Of a stretch of DNA of 20,801 bases, positions 1 to 6,438 are shown piece after piece. How positions within the stretch are numbered: position 1 is the first letter of the stretch; every line of letters starts with the position of its first letter. This DNA is from Caulobacterales bacterium RIFOXYB1_FULL_67_16 (GTDB taxonomy: Bacteria > Pseudomonadota > Alphaproteobacteria > Caulobacterales > Caulobacteraceae). Under the pieces are notes generated by a model. It had not been told where the DNA came from. It was given only the letters and a program-made list of their open reading frames with translations, and ran no database searches. A program made the translations under genes and the position numbers. The stretch is from assembly GCA_001796045.1 (NCBI GenBank), contig MGLN01000195.1, positions 3,762-24,562 of the forward strand, in the 5' to 3' direction.

Positions 1-484
1 CGGGCGCCACCGCAATGGTCCGTCCCGTCCGGGCCGAGGCCTCGCGCGCGATGGCCACGACCTCGTCGAAGGTCAGGATCGCCTCCTGCCCGTCATAGGC
101 GGCGCTGCCGGGGCGGAAGGCGGGCAGCCGTTCCCTGGCCCGCAGGGTCTTCAGCTCCGCCAAGGTGAAGTCCTCGGTGAACCAGCCGGTGGTCGGAACC
201 CCGTCGATGGTCCTGGTGGTTTTGCGATCCGCGAACTCGGGCCGCTCGCCGACATCGGTCGTGCCGCCGATCTCGTTCTCGTGGCGGTCGATGAAGACTC
301 CGTCCTTCGACAGCACCAGATCCGGCTCGATCACGTCCGCGCCCTGTTCGATCGCCAGTTCATAGGCCGCCCGCGTATGCTCGGGCCGTTCGCCCGAGGC
401 CCCGCGATGGGCGATGATCAGCGGCTGGGCCACGGCAGGCGTTCCGGTCAGCAGGACAAGGGCGGTGACGATGGCGCGGATCAT
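1..484 (-). CDS. Glycerophosphodiester phosphodiesterase, secreted (N-terminal part, truncated by window edge)
   Basis: Only the first 161 codons are visible; the gene continues past the left edge. The protein starts with a signal peptide (MIRAIVTALVLLTGTPAVA, probable cleavage before Gln20), so it should act in the periplasm or outside the cell. The GDPD-family catalytic block is clear: HRGASGERPEHT (His26, Arg27) at the start of the TIM barrel, then the metal-ligand pair Glu-x-Asp in VIEPDL, then the second catalytic His in IDRHE. Family members hydrolyse glycerophosphodiesters to glycerol-3-phosphate and an alcohol. The ATG at 484 is chosen because it gives a full signal sequence; no strong Shine-Dalgarno is seen. 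Upstream lies a palindromic repeat and then suhB on the same strand. The family call is secure; GlpQ versus another GDPD subtype cannot be settled from this part. Confidence 0.9.
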   Translation of the reverse strand, partial: MIRAIVTALVLLTGTPAVAQPLIIAHRGASGERPEHTRAAYELAIEQGADVIEPDLVLSKDGVFIDRHENEIGGTTDVGERPEFADRKTTRTIDGVPTTGWFTEDFTLAELKTLRARERLPAFRPGSAAYDGQEAILTFDEVVAIAREASARTGRTIAVAP

Positions 485-532
485 GCCCGCTGGATAGGGC
501 AGGGGCGCGACAAGCGAATGACGACGGTGTTT

Positions 533-690
533 CTCCCTCCCCCTGCGGGGGAGGGGGGCGAAGCGCAGCGGAGCCGGGTGGGCCGGGCACGGCGACGTCC
601 CCCTACCTGATCGCGTCAGCTCGTGCGCCCTGGCGTTGCCGCCCCCACCCCGTCGCTGCGCGACGACCCTCCCCGGACGGGGAGGGAGAG
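533..690. repeat. GC-rich nested palindromic intergenic repeat (BIME/MITE-like)
   Basis: Two inversely oriented arms (about 533-581 and 642-690) flank a spacer of about 60 bases. Each arm has its own small hairpin (CCTCCCC...GGGGAGG) followed by a GCGAAGCGCAGCGG or GCGCAGCGACGGGG block and a GGTGGGG end. The reverse complement of the right arm aligns with the left arm with a few differences. It fills the gap between the end of suhB and the start of the GDPD gene and contains no credible gene. The structure is typical of dispersed palindromic repeats; I infer a non-autonomous repeat that may also act as an RNA stem-loop or attenuator. Confidence 0.7.
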
Positions 691-704
691 GCGGCTGTGC
701 GGCC

Positions 705-1511
705 TCAAGCCCCCTGCAACACCTTGCGCAGTTGCGGGTGCAGCTCGGTATTGGACGCCAGCACCGACGCCCCCGTCTTCGGGTCGCCGTCGTTCTCGAT
801 GGTCGTGACCCGGCCCCCGGCCTCGGTGACGAACAGTATGCCCGCCGCCACGTCCCAGGGCTTCAGGTTGCGCTCATAGAAGGCGTCATACCGGCCGGCG
901 GCGACCCAGGCGAAGTCCAGGGCGGCCGAACCCAGGCGGCGGATGCCGGCGACCCGCTGGCCGACCGCGTGGATGTCCTTGATGGCCTGGGCGTGGCCCG
1001 TCTTGCCGATGAAGGGCAGGCCGGTGGCGATCAGGCTCTCCGACAGGTCGCGCCGACCGGCGACGCGGATCCGCTGGTCGTTCAGATAGCAGCCCTTGCC
1101 CTTCTCGGCCCAGAACAGCTCGTTCATCACGGGGTTGTAGGTCACGCCGGCCACGATCTCGCTGGACCCGTCCGGGGCCCGTCGCTCCAGCCCCACCGTG
1201 ATGGCGAAGTGAGGCATGGCGTGCATGAAGTTGGTGGTGCCGTCGATCGGATCGACGATCCAGGTGTGGGACTTGTCGGTCCCCTCGATCATGCCGCGTT
1301 CCTCGCCCAGGAAGCCGTAGCCGGGGCGGGCCTTGGTCAGCAGCTCGAACAGGGTCTCCTCGGCCTTCAGGTCGGCCGCCGTGACGAAGTCGCCCGGCCC
1401 CTTGCGGGACACCTGCAACTGCGACACCTCGCCGAAGTCTCGCATCATCGGACGTCCGGTCTTGCGGACGGCGTCGATCATGACTTGAAGCAGGGCGGAG
1501 GCGAGGGCCAT
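705..1511 (-). CDS. suhB: Inositol-1-monophosphatase family protein (SuhB-like)
   Basis: The 268-residue length is usual for bacterial inositol monophosphatase/SuhB. All metal-binding motifs are visible: GEERG with Glu70/Glu71, then WIVDPIDGTTNF with Asp87 and Asp90, and the C-terminal KPWDVAAG motif with Asp220 followed by EAGG. These proteins bind Mg2+ and remove phosphate from inositol monophosphate or related sugar phosphates; some SuhB proteins also act in rRNA antitermination. The ATG is supported by AGGAG nine bases upstream. It lies downstream of efp on the same strand, separated by a long perfect inverted repeat, so it is probably transcribed separately. The family call is secure; the physiological substrate is not readable from sequence. 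Confidence 0.93.
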   Translation of the reverse strand: MALASALLQVMIDAVRKTGRPMMRDFGEVSQLQVSRKGPGDFVTAADLKAEETLFELLTKARPGYGFLGEERGMIEGTDKSHTWIVDPIDGTTNFMHAMPHFAITVGLERRAPDGSSEIVAGVTYNPVMNELFWAEKGKGCYLNDQRIRVAGRRDLSESLIATGLPFIGKTGHAQAIKDIHAVGQRVAGIRRLGSAALDFAWVAAGRYDAFYERNLKPWDVAAGILFVTEAGGRVTTIENDGDPKTGASVLASNTELHPQLRKVLQGA

Positions 1512-1599
1512 TGTGGGATCTCCTGGTCCGCATGTCCTCTAAAGCCGCTTAGGCCGGAGATGCGGAGAAGTTCAAGGGGGACGCGGAATGCGTCGGGAA

Positions 1600-1698
1600 G
1601 TGCTGGTGAATAGTGCTGGTGAGCAGAAGGTGAGCGGAAGTCGTGCGGAGCGCCTTGGCCCGCCGGCCCCTCTGCTCACCAGCACTATTCACCAGCAC
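1600..1698. repeat. Perfect 28-bp inverted repeat with 43-nt loop
   Basis: The arms at 1600-1627 and 1671-1698 are exact reverse complements over 28 bases. Each arm holds two tandem copies of GTGCTGGTGA (or its complement) around an AATA step. The element lies just after the efp stop codon and ahead of suhB. There is no T-tract, so it is not a standard intrinsic terminator, although the stem could still stabilise or end the efp transcript. Perfect arm identity is more like a dispersed palindromic repeat than a diverged operator. Confidence 0.85.
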
Positions 1699-1708
1699 CT
1701 GTCGGAGT

Positions 1709-2275
1709 TCAGTCCGCGCGGCGGACGTATTCGCCGCTGGTCGTATCGACGACGATCTTCTCGCCGGCCGACATATAGGGCGGGATCATGATCCGCACGC
1801 CGTTCGAGGCGATGGCGGGCTTGTAGGAGGACGAGGCCGTCTGACCCTTCACGGTCGGCTCGGTTTCAGCGACTTCCAGCACGACCTGATCGGGCAGCTC
1901 CAGGCCGATCGGACGCTCTTCGTGCATCTCGATCACGACCTTCATGCCCTCTTGCAGATAGGGGATGCGCTCGTCGCCGACCCAGTCCTTCTGCAGCTCG
2001 ATCTGCTCGTAGGTGGCGTCGTCCATGAAGACCAGGCTGTCGCCGTTGTCGAACAGGTAGGAGAAGTCCTTCTGCTCCAGGGTGACCCGCTCGACCTTGT
2101 CTTCCGACCGGAAGCGTTCGTTCAGCTTGTTGCCGGTTTCGAGGTTCTTGGCCTCGACGTTGGCGAAGGCGCCGCCCTTGCCGGGCTTGACGTGGCTGGC
2201 CTTGGTGACGACCCACAGGCCGCCGTTGTGTTGCAGGACCATGCCGGGCTTGATGGCGTTGCCGTTGATCTTCAT
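1709..2275 (-). CDS. efp: Elongation factor P
   Basis: This 188-residue, three-domain beta-barrel protein relieves ribosome stalling at polyproline stretches. The N-terminal KOW-like domain includes HVKPGKGGAF, with Lys33 at the tip of the loop that reaches the peptidyl-transferase centre (the site of lysine modification in EpmA/EpmB organisms). The middle and C-terminal OB domains follow, with GDSLVFMD and the conserved ending ASNGVRIMIPPYMSAGEKIVVDT. The length and both ends match the family. No strong ribosome binding site is visible before the ATG. The window also encodes a very proline-rich exported protein (8891-9715) that could be an EF-P client, which is an inference only. Confidence 0.97.
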   Translation of the reverse strand: MKINGNAIKPGMVLQHNGGLWVVTKASHVKPGKGGAFANVEAKNLETGNKLNERFRSEDKVERVTLEQKDFSYLFDNGDSLVFMDDATYEQIELQKDWVGDERIPYLQEGMKVVIEMHEERPIGLELPDQVVLEVAETEPTVKGQTASSSYKPAIASNGVRIMIPPYMSAGEKIVVDTTSGEYVRRAD

Positions 2276-2373
2276 CGGGTCACATCGGAAAGGGGGTTGC
2301 GCCCACGCGTCCGTTGGGGCGTGGCGAATAGGCGGCGATCCCTAGAGGAAGGCCCGGAAAAGGGCAAGCGGAC

Positions 2374-2931
2374 CTAGTGGAGAGTCCGCTCGTTCACCTG
2401 ATCCGCCTTGCGGTGCAGGAAGTTGCCCAGGCGGACGCCGCCGCCGGTCGGCGCCGCCATCTTGCCCGCGCCTTCGTCCAGCTTGCGGGCTTCATGAGCG
2501 AAGGCGGCCGACAGCCCGGCCGACGACATGGCCGCAGCCACCTGTTTCCACATCGACGAGGGCCGCAGGCCCAGCCAGATGGCGTTGACCGTCTGCGCCG
2601 CGACCCACAGGCCCATGGCCCGCGTCCGCTCCGGCCGATGAGGCGCGTTCCAAACCCTGACCGCGGACAATGTGGTGGCGGAAAACACCGCCGGCAGGAT
2701 CAGGCTGAAGGCGCCGCGCGGCTTTTCGGTGATGGGCAGGTCCCGATTGCGGACATGCTTCAGTGTCCGCCGAGGCTTGAAGGCGCCCGAGGCTATGCCG
2801 GTGGCCAACAGGGCGAACCCAACGGTCAGCGCCACGCCCATGGCGACATGCGCCGCACTCCGCCCCTCGCTGTTCAGCAGATCCACAGCCGCGTCGCGCA
2901 CGTCGTCGATGGCGTCGTCAATATCCGTCAT
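2374..2931 (-). CDS. Small hypothetical inner-membrane protein
   Basis: This is a 185-residue protein of no family I recognise. The ATG at 2931 is preferred over upstream frame extensions because GGAG lies 7-8 bases before it and the extension is a low-quality Arg/Ser-rich stretch overlapping the HTH gene. An acidic N-terminus (MTDIDDAIDDVRDAAVDLL) is followed by four likely membrane segments at about residues 27-50, 72-93, 109-128 and 134-152. The C-terminal tail is soluble, charged and Gly-rich. The segment around WNAPHRPERTRAMGLWVAAQ faintly recalls TspO/MBR-like proteins but not enough to name it. It lies 55 bases after the HTH gene on the same strand and may be cotranscribed with the DUF2975/HTH pair. 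Confidence 0.75.
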   Translation of the reverse strand: MTDIDDAIDDVRDAAVDLLNSEGRSAAHVAMGVALTVGFALLATGIASGAFKPRRTLKHVRNRDLPITEKPRGAFSLILPAVFSATTLSAVRVWNAPHRPERTRAMGLWVAAQTVNAIWLGLRPSSMWKQVAAAMSSAGLSAAFAHEARKLDEGAGKMAAPTGGGVRLGNFLHRKADQVNERTLH

Positions 2932-2986
2932 GGTCTGCTCCAGCTTGCCCGGTGGAATCAAATGGTCGGCGCCGGACGCAGTTCCG

Positions 2987-3229
2987 TCAGATTTCCTCCG
3001 GCTCGACCGGTTCCGTCTCGCGCGGATCGAAATCATAGTCCAGCAAGTCGCCCGGCCGGCACTCCAGCACGGCGCAAAGCCGCGCCAGGGTGCTAAATCT
3101 TATGCCCTTCACCTTGCCGGATCGGAACAGCGAGAACTGCGTCTCGCTCAGCCCGACCTGGGCGGCCACGTCGCGCGCCTTCAGGCCTTTACGCACCATC
3201 AGATCGTTCAAGGTCACGCGAACGGGCAT
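2987..3229 (-). CDS. XRE-family HTH transcriptional regulator, YozG type
   Basis: This is an 80-residue DNA-binding protein made almost entirely of one Cro/CI helix-turn-helix. The sequence VAAQVGLSETQFSLFRSGKV supplies the two DNA-binding helices, and GIRFSTLARLCAVLECRPGDLLDY is the hallmark of the small YozG-like subgroup. The tail is acidic (PRETEPVEPEEI). Its ATG directly follows the TGA of the DUF2975 gene with no spacer, so the two are translationally coupled. DUF2975 membrane proteins are commonly paired with exactly this HTH type. The likely role is a repressor whose activity is tuned by its membrane partner; the targets are unknown, with the divergent promoter region 3728-3824 as the obvious candidate. 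Confidence 0.93.
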   Translation of the reverse strand: MPVRVTLNDLMVRKGLKARDVAAQVGLSETQFSLFRSGKVKGIRFSTLARLCAVLECRPGDLLDYDFDPRETEPVEPEEI

Positions 3230-3727
3230 TCAGATCATCTCGTCCATCTCGGCCTGTATCCGGGTCGCCTGATCGAGAACCCTGCCGAGCAAGACCAGCG
3301 CGCCTCCGATCATGCCGAGGGTCATTCCCGCCACATCGAAATAGGCCCAACTGCTGCGCTCGTCGCCCAGAAGCCGCATCAGATTGGTCACGCCGAAGAC
3401 GCTGAGCAGCCCGCCAAAACCCATCGCCAGCCCCACCCGACGCAGGGCCGACGACAGGGTCGGATGGATCAGCCGCCCTTTCGCCAACTGTCCCATCGCC
3501 GACCCGATCGACCAGACGGCGAATAGGTAGAGAAGCGAAGGCGAGGCCCAGACCATCTCCTGAACCACCCGCATGAGATCCCTGTGTTCTCCCCGTGCCG
3601 CAAACACGGCCGGCACGATCACATACATCAGGGCCAAGATGGCGCCGACGCTGCAAACCATGAAGATCGCAAGCCAGCGAAACTGGCGGCACATGTGGCG
3701 GAAACGGCGGAGATCGTCGGCGGCCAT
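3230..3727 (-). CDS. DUF2975-family membrane protein
   Basis: This 165-residue protein has four predicted membrane spans: about residues 17-43, 60-80, 94-117 and 128-148. The GQLAKGRLIHPTLSSALRRVG segment between spans 2 and 3 is the characteristic DUF2975 feature (a cytosolic or amphipathic loop with G-x-L-I-x-P). The family has no established biochemical function; it is known mainly for being encoded immediately before a YozG-like HTH gene, as here. Its start faces the ABC exporter operon across a 97-base divergent intergenic region. Confidence 0.88.
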   Translation of the reverse strand: MAADDLRRFRHMCRQFRWLAIFMVCSVGAILALMYVIVPAVFAARGEHRDLMRVVQEMVWASPSLLYLFAVWSIGSAMGQLAKGRLIHPTLSSALRRVGLAMGFGGLLSVFGVTNLMRLLGDERSSWAYFDVAGMTLGMIGGALVLLGRVLDQATRIQAEMDEMI

Positions 3728-3824
3728 GGGTGTGTCCGGGGTTCAGAACCTGTCCTGTCTTTAATCTTGACTTAAAAATCTCTCGCTCGCAACTTTGTCT
3801 TAGAGTTAAACGGGAGGCGGCGAT
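3728..3824. promoter_or_regulatory. Divergent promoter region between DUF2975/HTH and the ABC exporter
   Basis: These 97 bases between two divergent starts are clearly more AT-rich than their surroundings. A TTGACT hexamer on the plus strand (about 3767-3772) could be a -35 element for the ABC operon. The sequence has similar TCTT-N-AGTTAA and TCTTGACTTAA stretches. GGGAGG sits eight bases before the ABC ATG. No perfect operator palindrome is seen, so the promoter assignment is tentative. Confidence 0.45.
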
Positions 3825-4757
3825 ATGGCTGCGATCGAGACCGAGGGGCTGACAAGAGTCTTCGGGCGGCGGCGGGTGGTGGACGCGGTGTCGATGTGTG
3901 TGCCGGATCATGCCGTCTATGGCTTTCTGGGTCGGAACGGCGCCGGCAAGACCACGACGATGAAGATGCTGATCGGCCTGCTCCGCCCGACCTCGGGCGT
4001 CGCGCGGGTCTGCGGCGTCGACGTGGGGCGTCACAGGATGCGCGCGGCGCGCAGGATCGGCGCCCTGCTGGAGGCGCACGGCTTCCATGTCCATCTCACG
4101 GGCCGTGAGAATCTGGACCTGACGCGGCGTCTGCTGGGGCTGCCTGCAACCGAGATCGACCGGGTGCTCGAGGTTGTGGACATGCTGCGGGACGGCGGTC
4201 GCAGGGTGTCCGACTATTCGCTGGGCATGCGCCAGAGGCTGGGTATCGCGCGAGCCATGCTGGGCGCGCCGCCGGTGCTGATGCTGGACGAGCCGACCAA
4301 CGGCTTGGATCCGGATGGGATCGCCGATATGCGCCGCTTCCTGCGCGCTCTGCCGCAGCGGGCAGGGGCGACGGTCCTCCTGTCCAGCCACCTATTGGGT
4401 GAGATCGAGCAGACGGCCAGCCACGTGGGCATCATCCACAAGGGTCGGCTGGTTGTGGAAGGCGAACTGGCGCGTCTGAAGGCCGATCTGGCGCCCGAAA
4501 TCGGTCTGAGGGTCGACGACACCGACAAGGCTCGCGCCGTTCTGCGCGGCCGCGACTTGACCTTGGTTGAGGACGCCGAGGGTCTGGTGGCCCGGCTGCG
4601 GCCCGGCGACAACCATGACGTTGTGTCCGCCGCTCTCAACCGAGACTTGATCCAGGCCGGGGTGTCGGTCTTCGCCATCGCGCCGCGCGCGCGGTCCCTG
4701 GAGGGGATCTATCGCGCCGCCTCCGCCACCACGTCCCGCCGTCAGGAGACCGTCTGA
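3825..4757 (+). CDS. ABC transporter ATP-binding protein (BcrA/CcmA-like exporter ATPase)
   Basis: This 310-residue nucleotide-binding subunit powers the permease encoded next. Visible motifs are Walker A GRNGAGKTT (36-44), the signature region YSLGMRQRLGIARAM (131-145), Walker B VLMLDEP (151-157) with NGLDP following, and the switch His189 in LLSSHL. The C-terminal 90 residues resemble the accessory domain of ABC-2 type drug or bacteriocin exporters. The LGMRQ form of the signature is usual in the BcrA/lantibiotic-immunity group. The start is supported by GGGAGG at the proper distance. The stop overlaps the permease start by one base (TGATG). The substrate is unknown. Confidence 0.93.
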   Translation: MAAIETEGLTRVFGRRRVVDAVSMCVPDHAVYGFLGRNGAGKTTTMKMLIGLLRPTSGVARVCGVDVGRHRMRAARRIGALLEAHGFHVHLTGRENLDLTRRLLGLPATEIDRVLEVVDMLRDGGRRVSDYSLGMRQRLGIARAMLGAPPVLMLDEPTNGLDPDGIADMRRFLRALPQRAGATVLLSSHLLGEIEQTASHVGIIHKGRLVVEGELARLKADLAPEIGLRVDDTDKARAVLRGRDLTLVEDAEGLVARLRPGDNHDVVSAALNRDLIQAGVSVFAIAPRARSLEGIYRAASATTSRRQETV

Positions 4758-5482
4758 TGCTCGCCGTCCTTTCCGTCGAAGTCCGCAAGTTGAACCGGTC
4801 CCTGGCCCTGCTGCTGTCCGCCGCCGCGCCCACGCTGATCGCCGTCTTCGCCTTCGCCATGGTGCTGCGGTCCGAGAAGCCCTCGGAATGGTCGATGTGG
4901 ATCGGCAGCGCTACCGCCATCTGGGCCTATTTCATGCTGCCCATGTGCGTCACCGCCCTGACAGCCCTGGTCGCTCACATGGAGCACGGACCTCGCAGTT
5001 GGGACCATTTGCGCGCCCTGCCGGTTCCGCGGTGGACCCTTTACGCGTCTAAGGCCGTGTGCGTGATCGGCTTGGTGGGGATCATGAGCGCGGCGGTGCT
5101 GGCCATGACAGTCGGAGCGGTGGTCGTCGGCGGCTTCGTCAAGCCGGAGGCGGCGGCGGTGGGCCGACTTGATCTACCGGCCCATGCGTGGATTCTGGCC
5201 AAGATGACGGCCGCGGCCGTTCTGATGACCGCCCTGCAGTTCTGGACAGCGATCCGATTCGCCAGCTTCGTACCCGGCTTGGTGCTCGGAATCGGGGGAA
5301 CCTTCTTCGCCGTCGTGGCGACCTCGGCGAAACAGGGCGTCTTCATGCCTTGGCAAATGCCGGTGAACATACTGGCGACGGAGGCGTGGCGCGCTCAAAC
5401 GGCTTTGATGCTGGGCGGCGGCCTGGGTATGGTCGTGCTCGCGGCGGCGGTGATCCACCTGGCCCGCCGCGAGGTCCGCTGA
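4757..5482 (+). CDS. ABC-2 type transporter permease
   Basis: This 241-residue integral membrane protein has about six hydrophobic segments, near residues 15-37, 48-76, 96-124, 150-172, 176-193 and 214-234. The amphipathic N-terminus (LSVEVRKLNRSLALLL) and the loop AHMEHGPRSWDHLRALPVPRW are typical of ABC-2 permeases of the lantibiotic-immunity/MutG-EpiG kind, where this cytoplasmic loop couples to the ATPase. It is translationally coupled to the upstream ATPase gene. It ends five bases before the end of the convergent bfr gene, with no room for a standard terminator. The substrate cannot be inferred. Confidence 0.88.
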   Translation: MLAVLSVEVRKLNRSLALLLSAAAPTLIAVFAFAMVLRSEKPSEWSMWIGSATAIWAYFMLPMCVTALTALVAHMEHGPRSWDHLRALPVPRWTLYASKAVCVIGLVGIMSAAVLAMTVGAVVVGGFVKPEAAAVGRLDLPAHAWILAKMTAAAVLMTALQFWTAIRFASFVPGLVLGIGGTFFAVVATSAKQGVFMPWQMPVNILATEAWRAQTALMLGGGLGMVVLAAAVIHLARREVR

Positions 5483-5487
5483 GCGGA

Positions 5488-5988
5488 TCAGCCCCCGGTG
5501 GCGGCGCTGTCGGTGACGATTTCCTTCATGGCCGACTGCAGATAGTTCTGCGCGCCCATCAGTTCGATCAGCTTGTGCTGGTTCTCGAGGAAGTCGATGT
5601 GCTCCTCGGTGTCGGACAGGATCTTCATCAGCAAGTCGCGGCTGACATAGTCGCGGGCTTCCTCGCACTGCGTCACGGCGGCGGAGGTCGCCGCGCGGCT
5701 GTCCAGTTCCAGCTGCAGGTCGGCGCCGAGGCATTCGATCGGATCCTCGCCGACCTTCAGCTTGTGCAGGTCCTGGAGATTCGGCAGGCCGTCCAGGAAT
5801 AGGATACGCTTGATCAGCATGTCGGCGTGCTTCATCTCGCCGATCGATTCTTCGTAGATGACGTTGCCGAGGTGGGCCAGACCCCAGCTCTCGAACATGC
5901 GGGCGTGTAGGAAGTACTGGTTGACCGCCGTCAGTTCGTTGGTCAGCACCGCGTTGAGGGTGCGGAGGATCGCGGGATCGCCCTTCAT
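5488..5988 (-). CDS. bfr: Bacterioferritin
   Basis: This is a 166-residue subunit of the 24-mer haem-containing iron-storage shell. The start at 5988 (MKGDP) matches the family N-terminus and leaves AAGGA nine bases upstream; an ATG two codons earlier has only three bases of spacing. With this numbering the haem ligand is Met52, and ferroxidase ligands Glu18, Glu51, His54, Glu94 and His130 are all present. The sixth ligand, Glu127 of E. coli Bfr, is replaced by Thr in ILSDTEEHIDFLE, with Glu at 128 and 129. Bfd is encoded just upstream on the same strand, but a separate promoter region with a Fur-like palindrome lies between them. Confidence 0.95.
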   Translation of the reverse strand: MKGDPAILRTLNAVLTNELTAVNQYFLHARMFESWGLAHLGNVIYEESIGEMKHADMLIKRILFLDGLPNLQDLHKLKVGEDPIECLGADLQLELDSRAATSAAVTQCEEARDYVSRDLLMKILSDTEEHIDFLENQHKLIELMGAQNYLQSAMKEIVTDSAATGG

Positions 5989-6096
5989 GGCCATAGGTCC
6001 TTACTCTCTCGGCGGCGCCTTGCCGTCATCGAGCTCTGCGATACCACAGTAAGGCCCGCATTGTTTATTTGCGAGTTTTTATCACTACATTGATAT

Positions 6097-6112
6097 TGCG
6101 AGTGATTTCGCA
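6097..6112. promoter_or_regulatory. Fur-box-like palindrome upstream of bfr
   Basis: TGCGA-6 bases-TCGCA forms an exact 5+5 palindrome in the AT-rich bfd-bfr intergenic region, with a second TTTGCGAGT copy about 28 bases away at 6068-6076. This resembles Fur-type sites in alphaproteobacterial iron genes. Position (about 110 bases before the bfr start) and gene function support iron control; the regulator (Fur or Irr) is inferred. Confidence 0.5.
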
Positions 6113-6126
6113 GCCCAATAGCCCGC

Positions 6127-6312
6127 CTATTCTGCGGCGATGGCGAAGGCTTCGCGGCTGTCCTGAATCATCTGACGCATCTCGCACACGCATTTGGCGC
6201 ACTGTGGCTGGCACTGGTGGGTCGCGAAGATGTCGCGGGGGCGGCAGGCGCCCGCCTCGATGGCTTGAGCCACGTCGCGCTGGCGAAGGCCGTTGCAGTT
6301 GCAAACGTACAC
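6127..6312 (-). CDS. bfd: Bacterioferritin-associated ferredoxin, GTG start
   Basis: This is a 61-residue [2Fe-2S] protein that reduces the core iron of bacterioferritin to release it. The four cluster cysteines fall at positions 4, 6, 38 and 41 (VYVCNC and QPQCAKC), exactly the spacing of E. coli Bfd, if translation begins at the GTG at 6312. That GTG aligns with the usual MYVC start, so it is chosen over the long upstream reading frame; no good Shine-Dalgarno is present. Extra cysteines occur at 23, 34 and 43. It lies upstream of bfr on the same strand with about 175 bases between. Confidence 0.9.
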   Translation of the reverse strand: MYVCNCNGLRQRDVAQAIEAGACRPRDIFATHQCQPQCAKCVCEMRQMIQDSREAFAIAAE

Positions 6313-6343
6313 GGGAAACCAAATCGTCGTCTGATAATGGTTC

Positions 6344-6381
6344 GCTATATCACCCCTTAAGATGATTGCAAGTTGTTCGCA
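6344..6381 (-). promoter_or_regulatory. Probable bfd promoter with overlapping Fur-like site
   Basis: On the minus strand a TTGCAA hexamer (6366-6371) is followed after 16 bases by TATAGC (6344-6349), a reasonable sigma-70-type pair about 32 bases before the GTG. The -35 element lies inside TGCGAACAACTTGCA (6367-6381), a palindrome similar to the one before bfr. This is consistent with iron-responsive repression; it is an inference from motif and position. Confidence 0.5.
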
Positions 6382-6438
6382 TAGGCGCCGCGTCCGGAAG
6401 CCGTTGACGAATGGTCGCAGGGGAGGGAAGTCACCCCC

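Noticed and set aside
533..690. CRISPR-like or insertion-sequence end
   Set aside because: There are only two opposed arms, no regular spacers, no transposase frame and no target-site duplication that I can see.
636..1613. Long plus-strand frame antisense to suhB
   Set aside because: It is a shadow of the well-supported inositol monophosphatase gene and runs through both palindromic repeats.
1600..1698. Reading the perfect inverted repeat as an intrinsic terminator of efp
   Set aside because: There is no U-tract after either arm and the loop is 43 bases; a dispersed repeat explains perfect arm identity better.
6313..6438. Possible thiamine (THI-box) riboswitch before thiE
   Set aside because: No CUGAGA/ACCUGA-type conserved blocks are present, and the space is shared with the bfd promoter.
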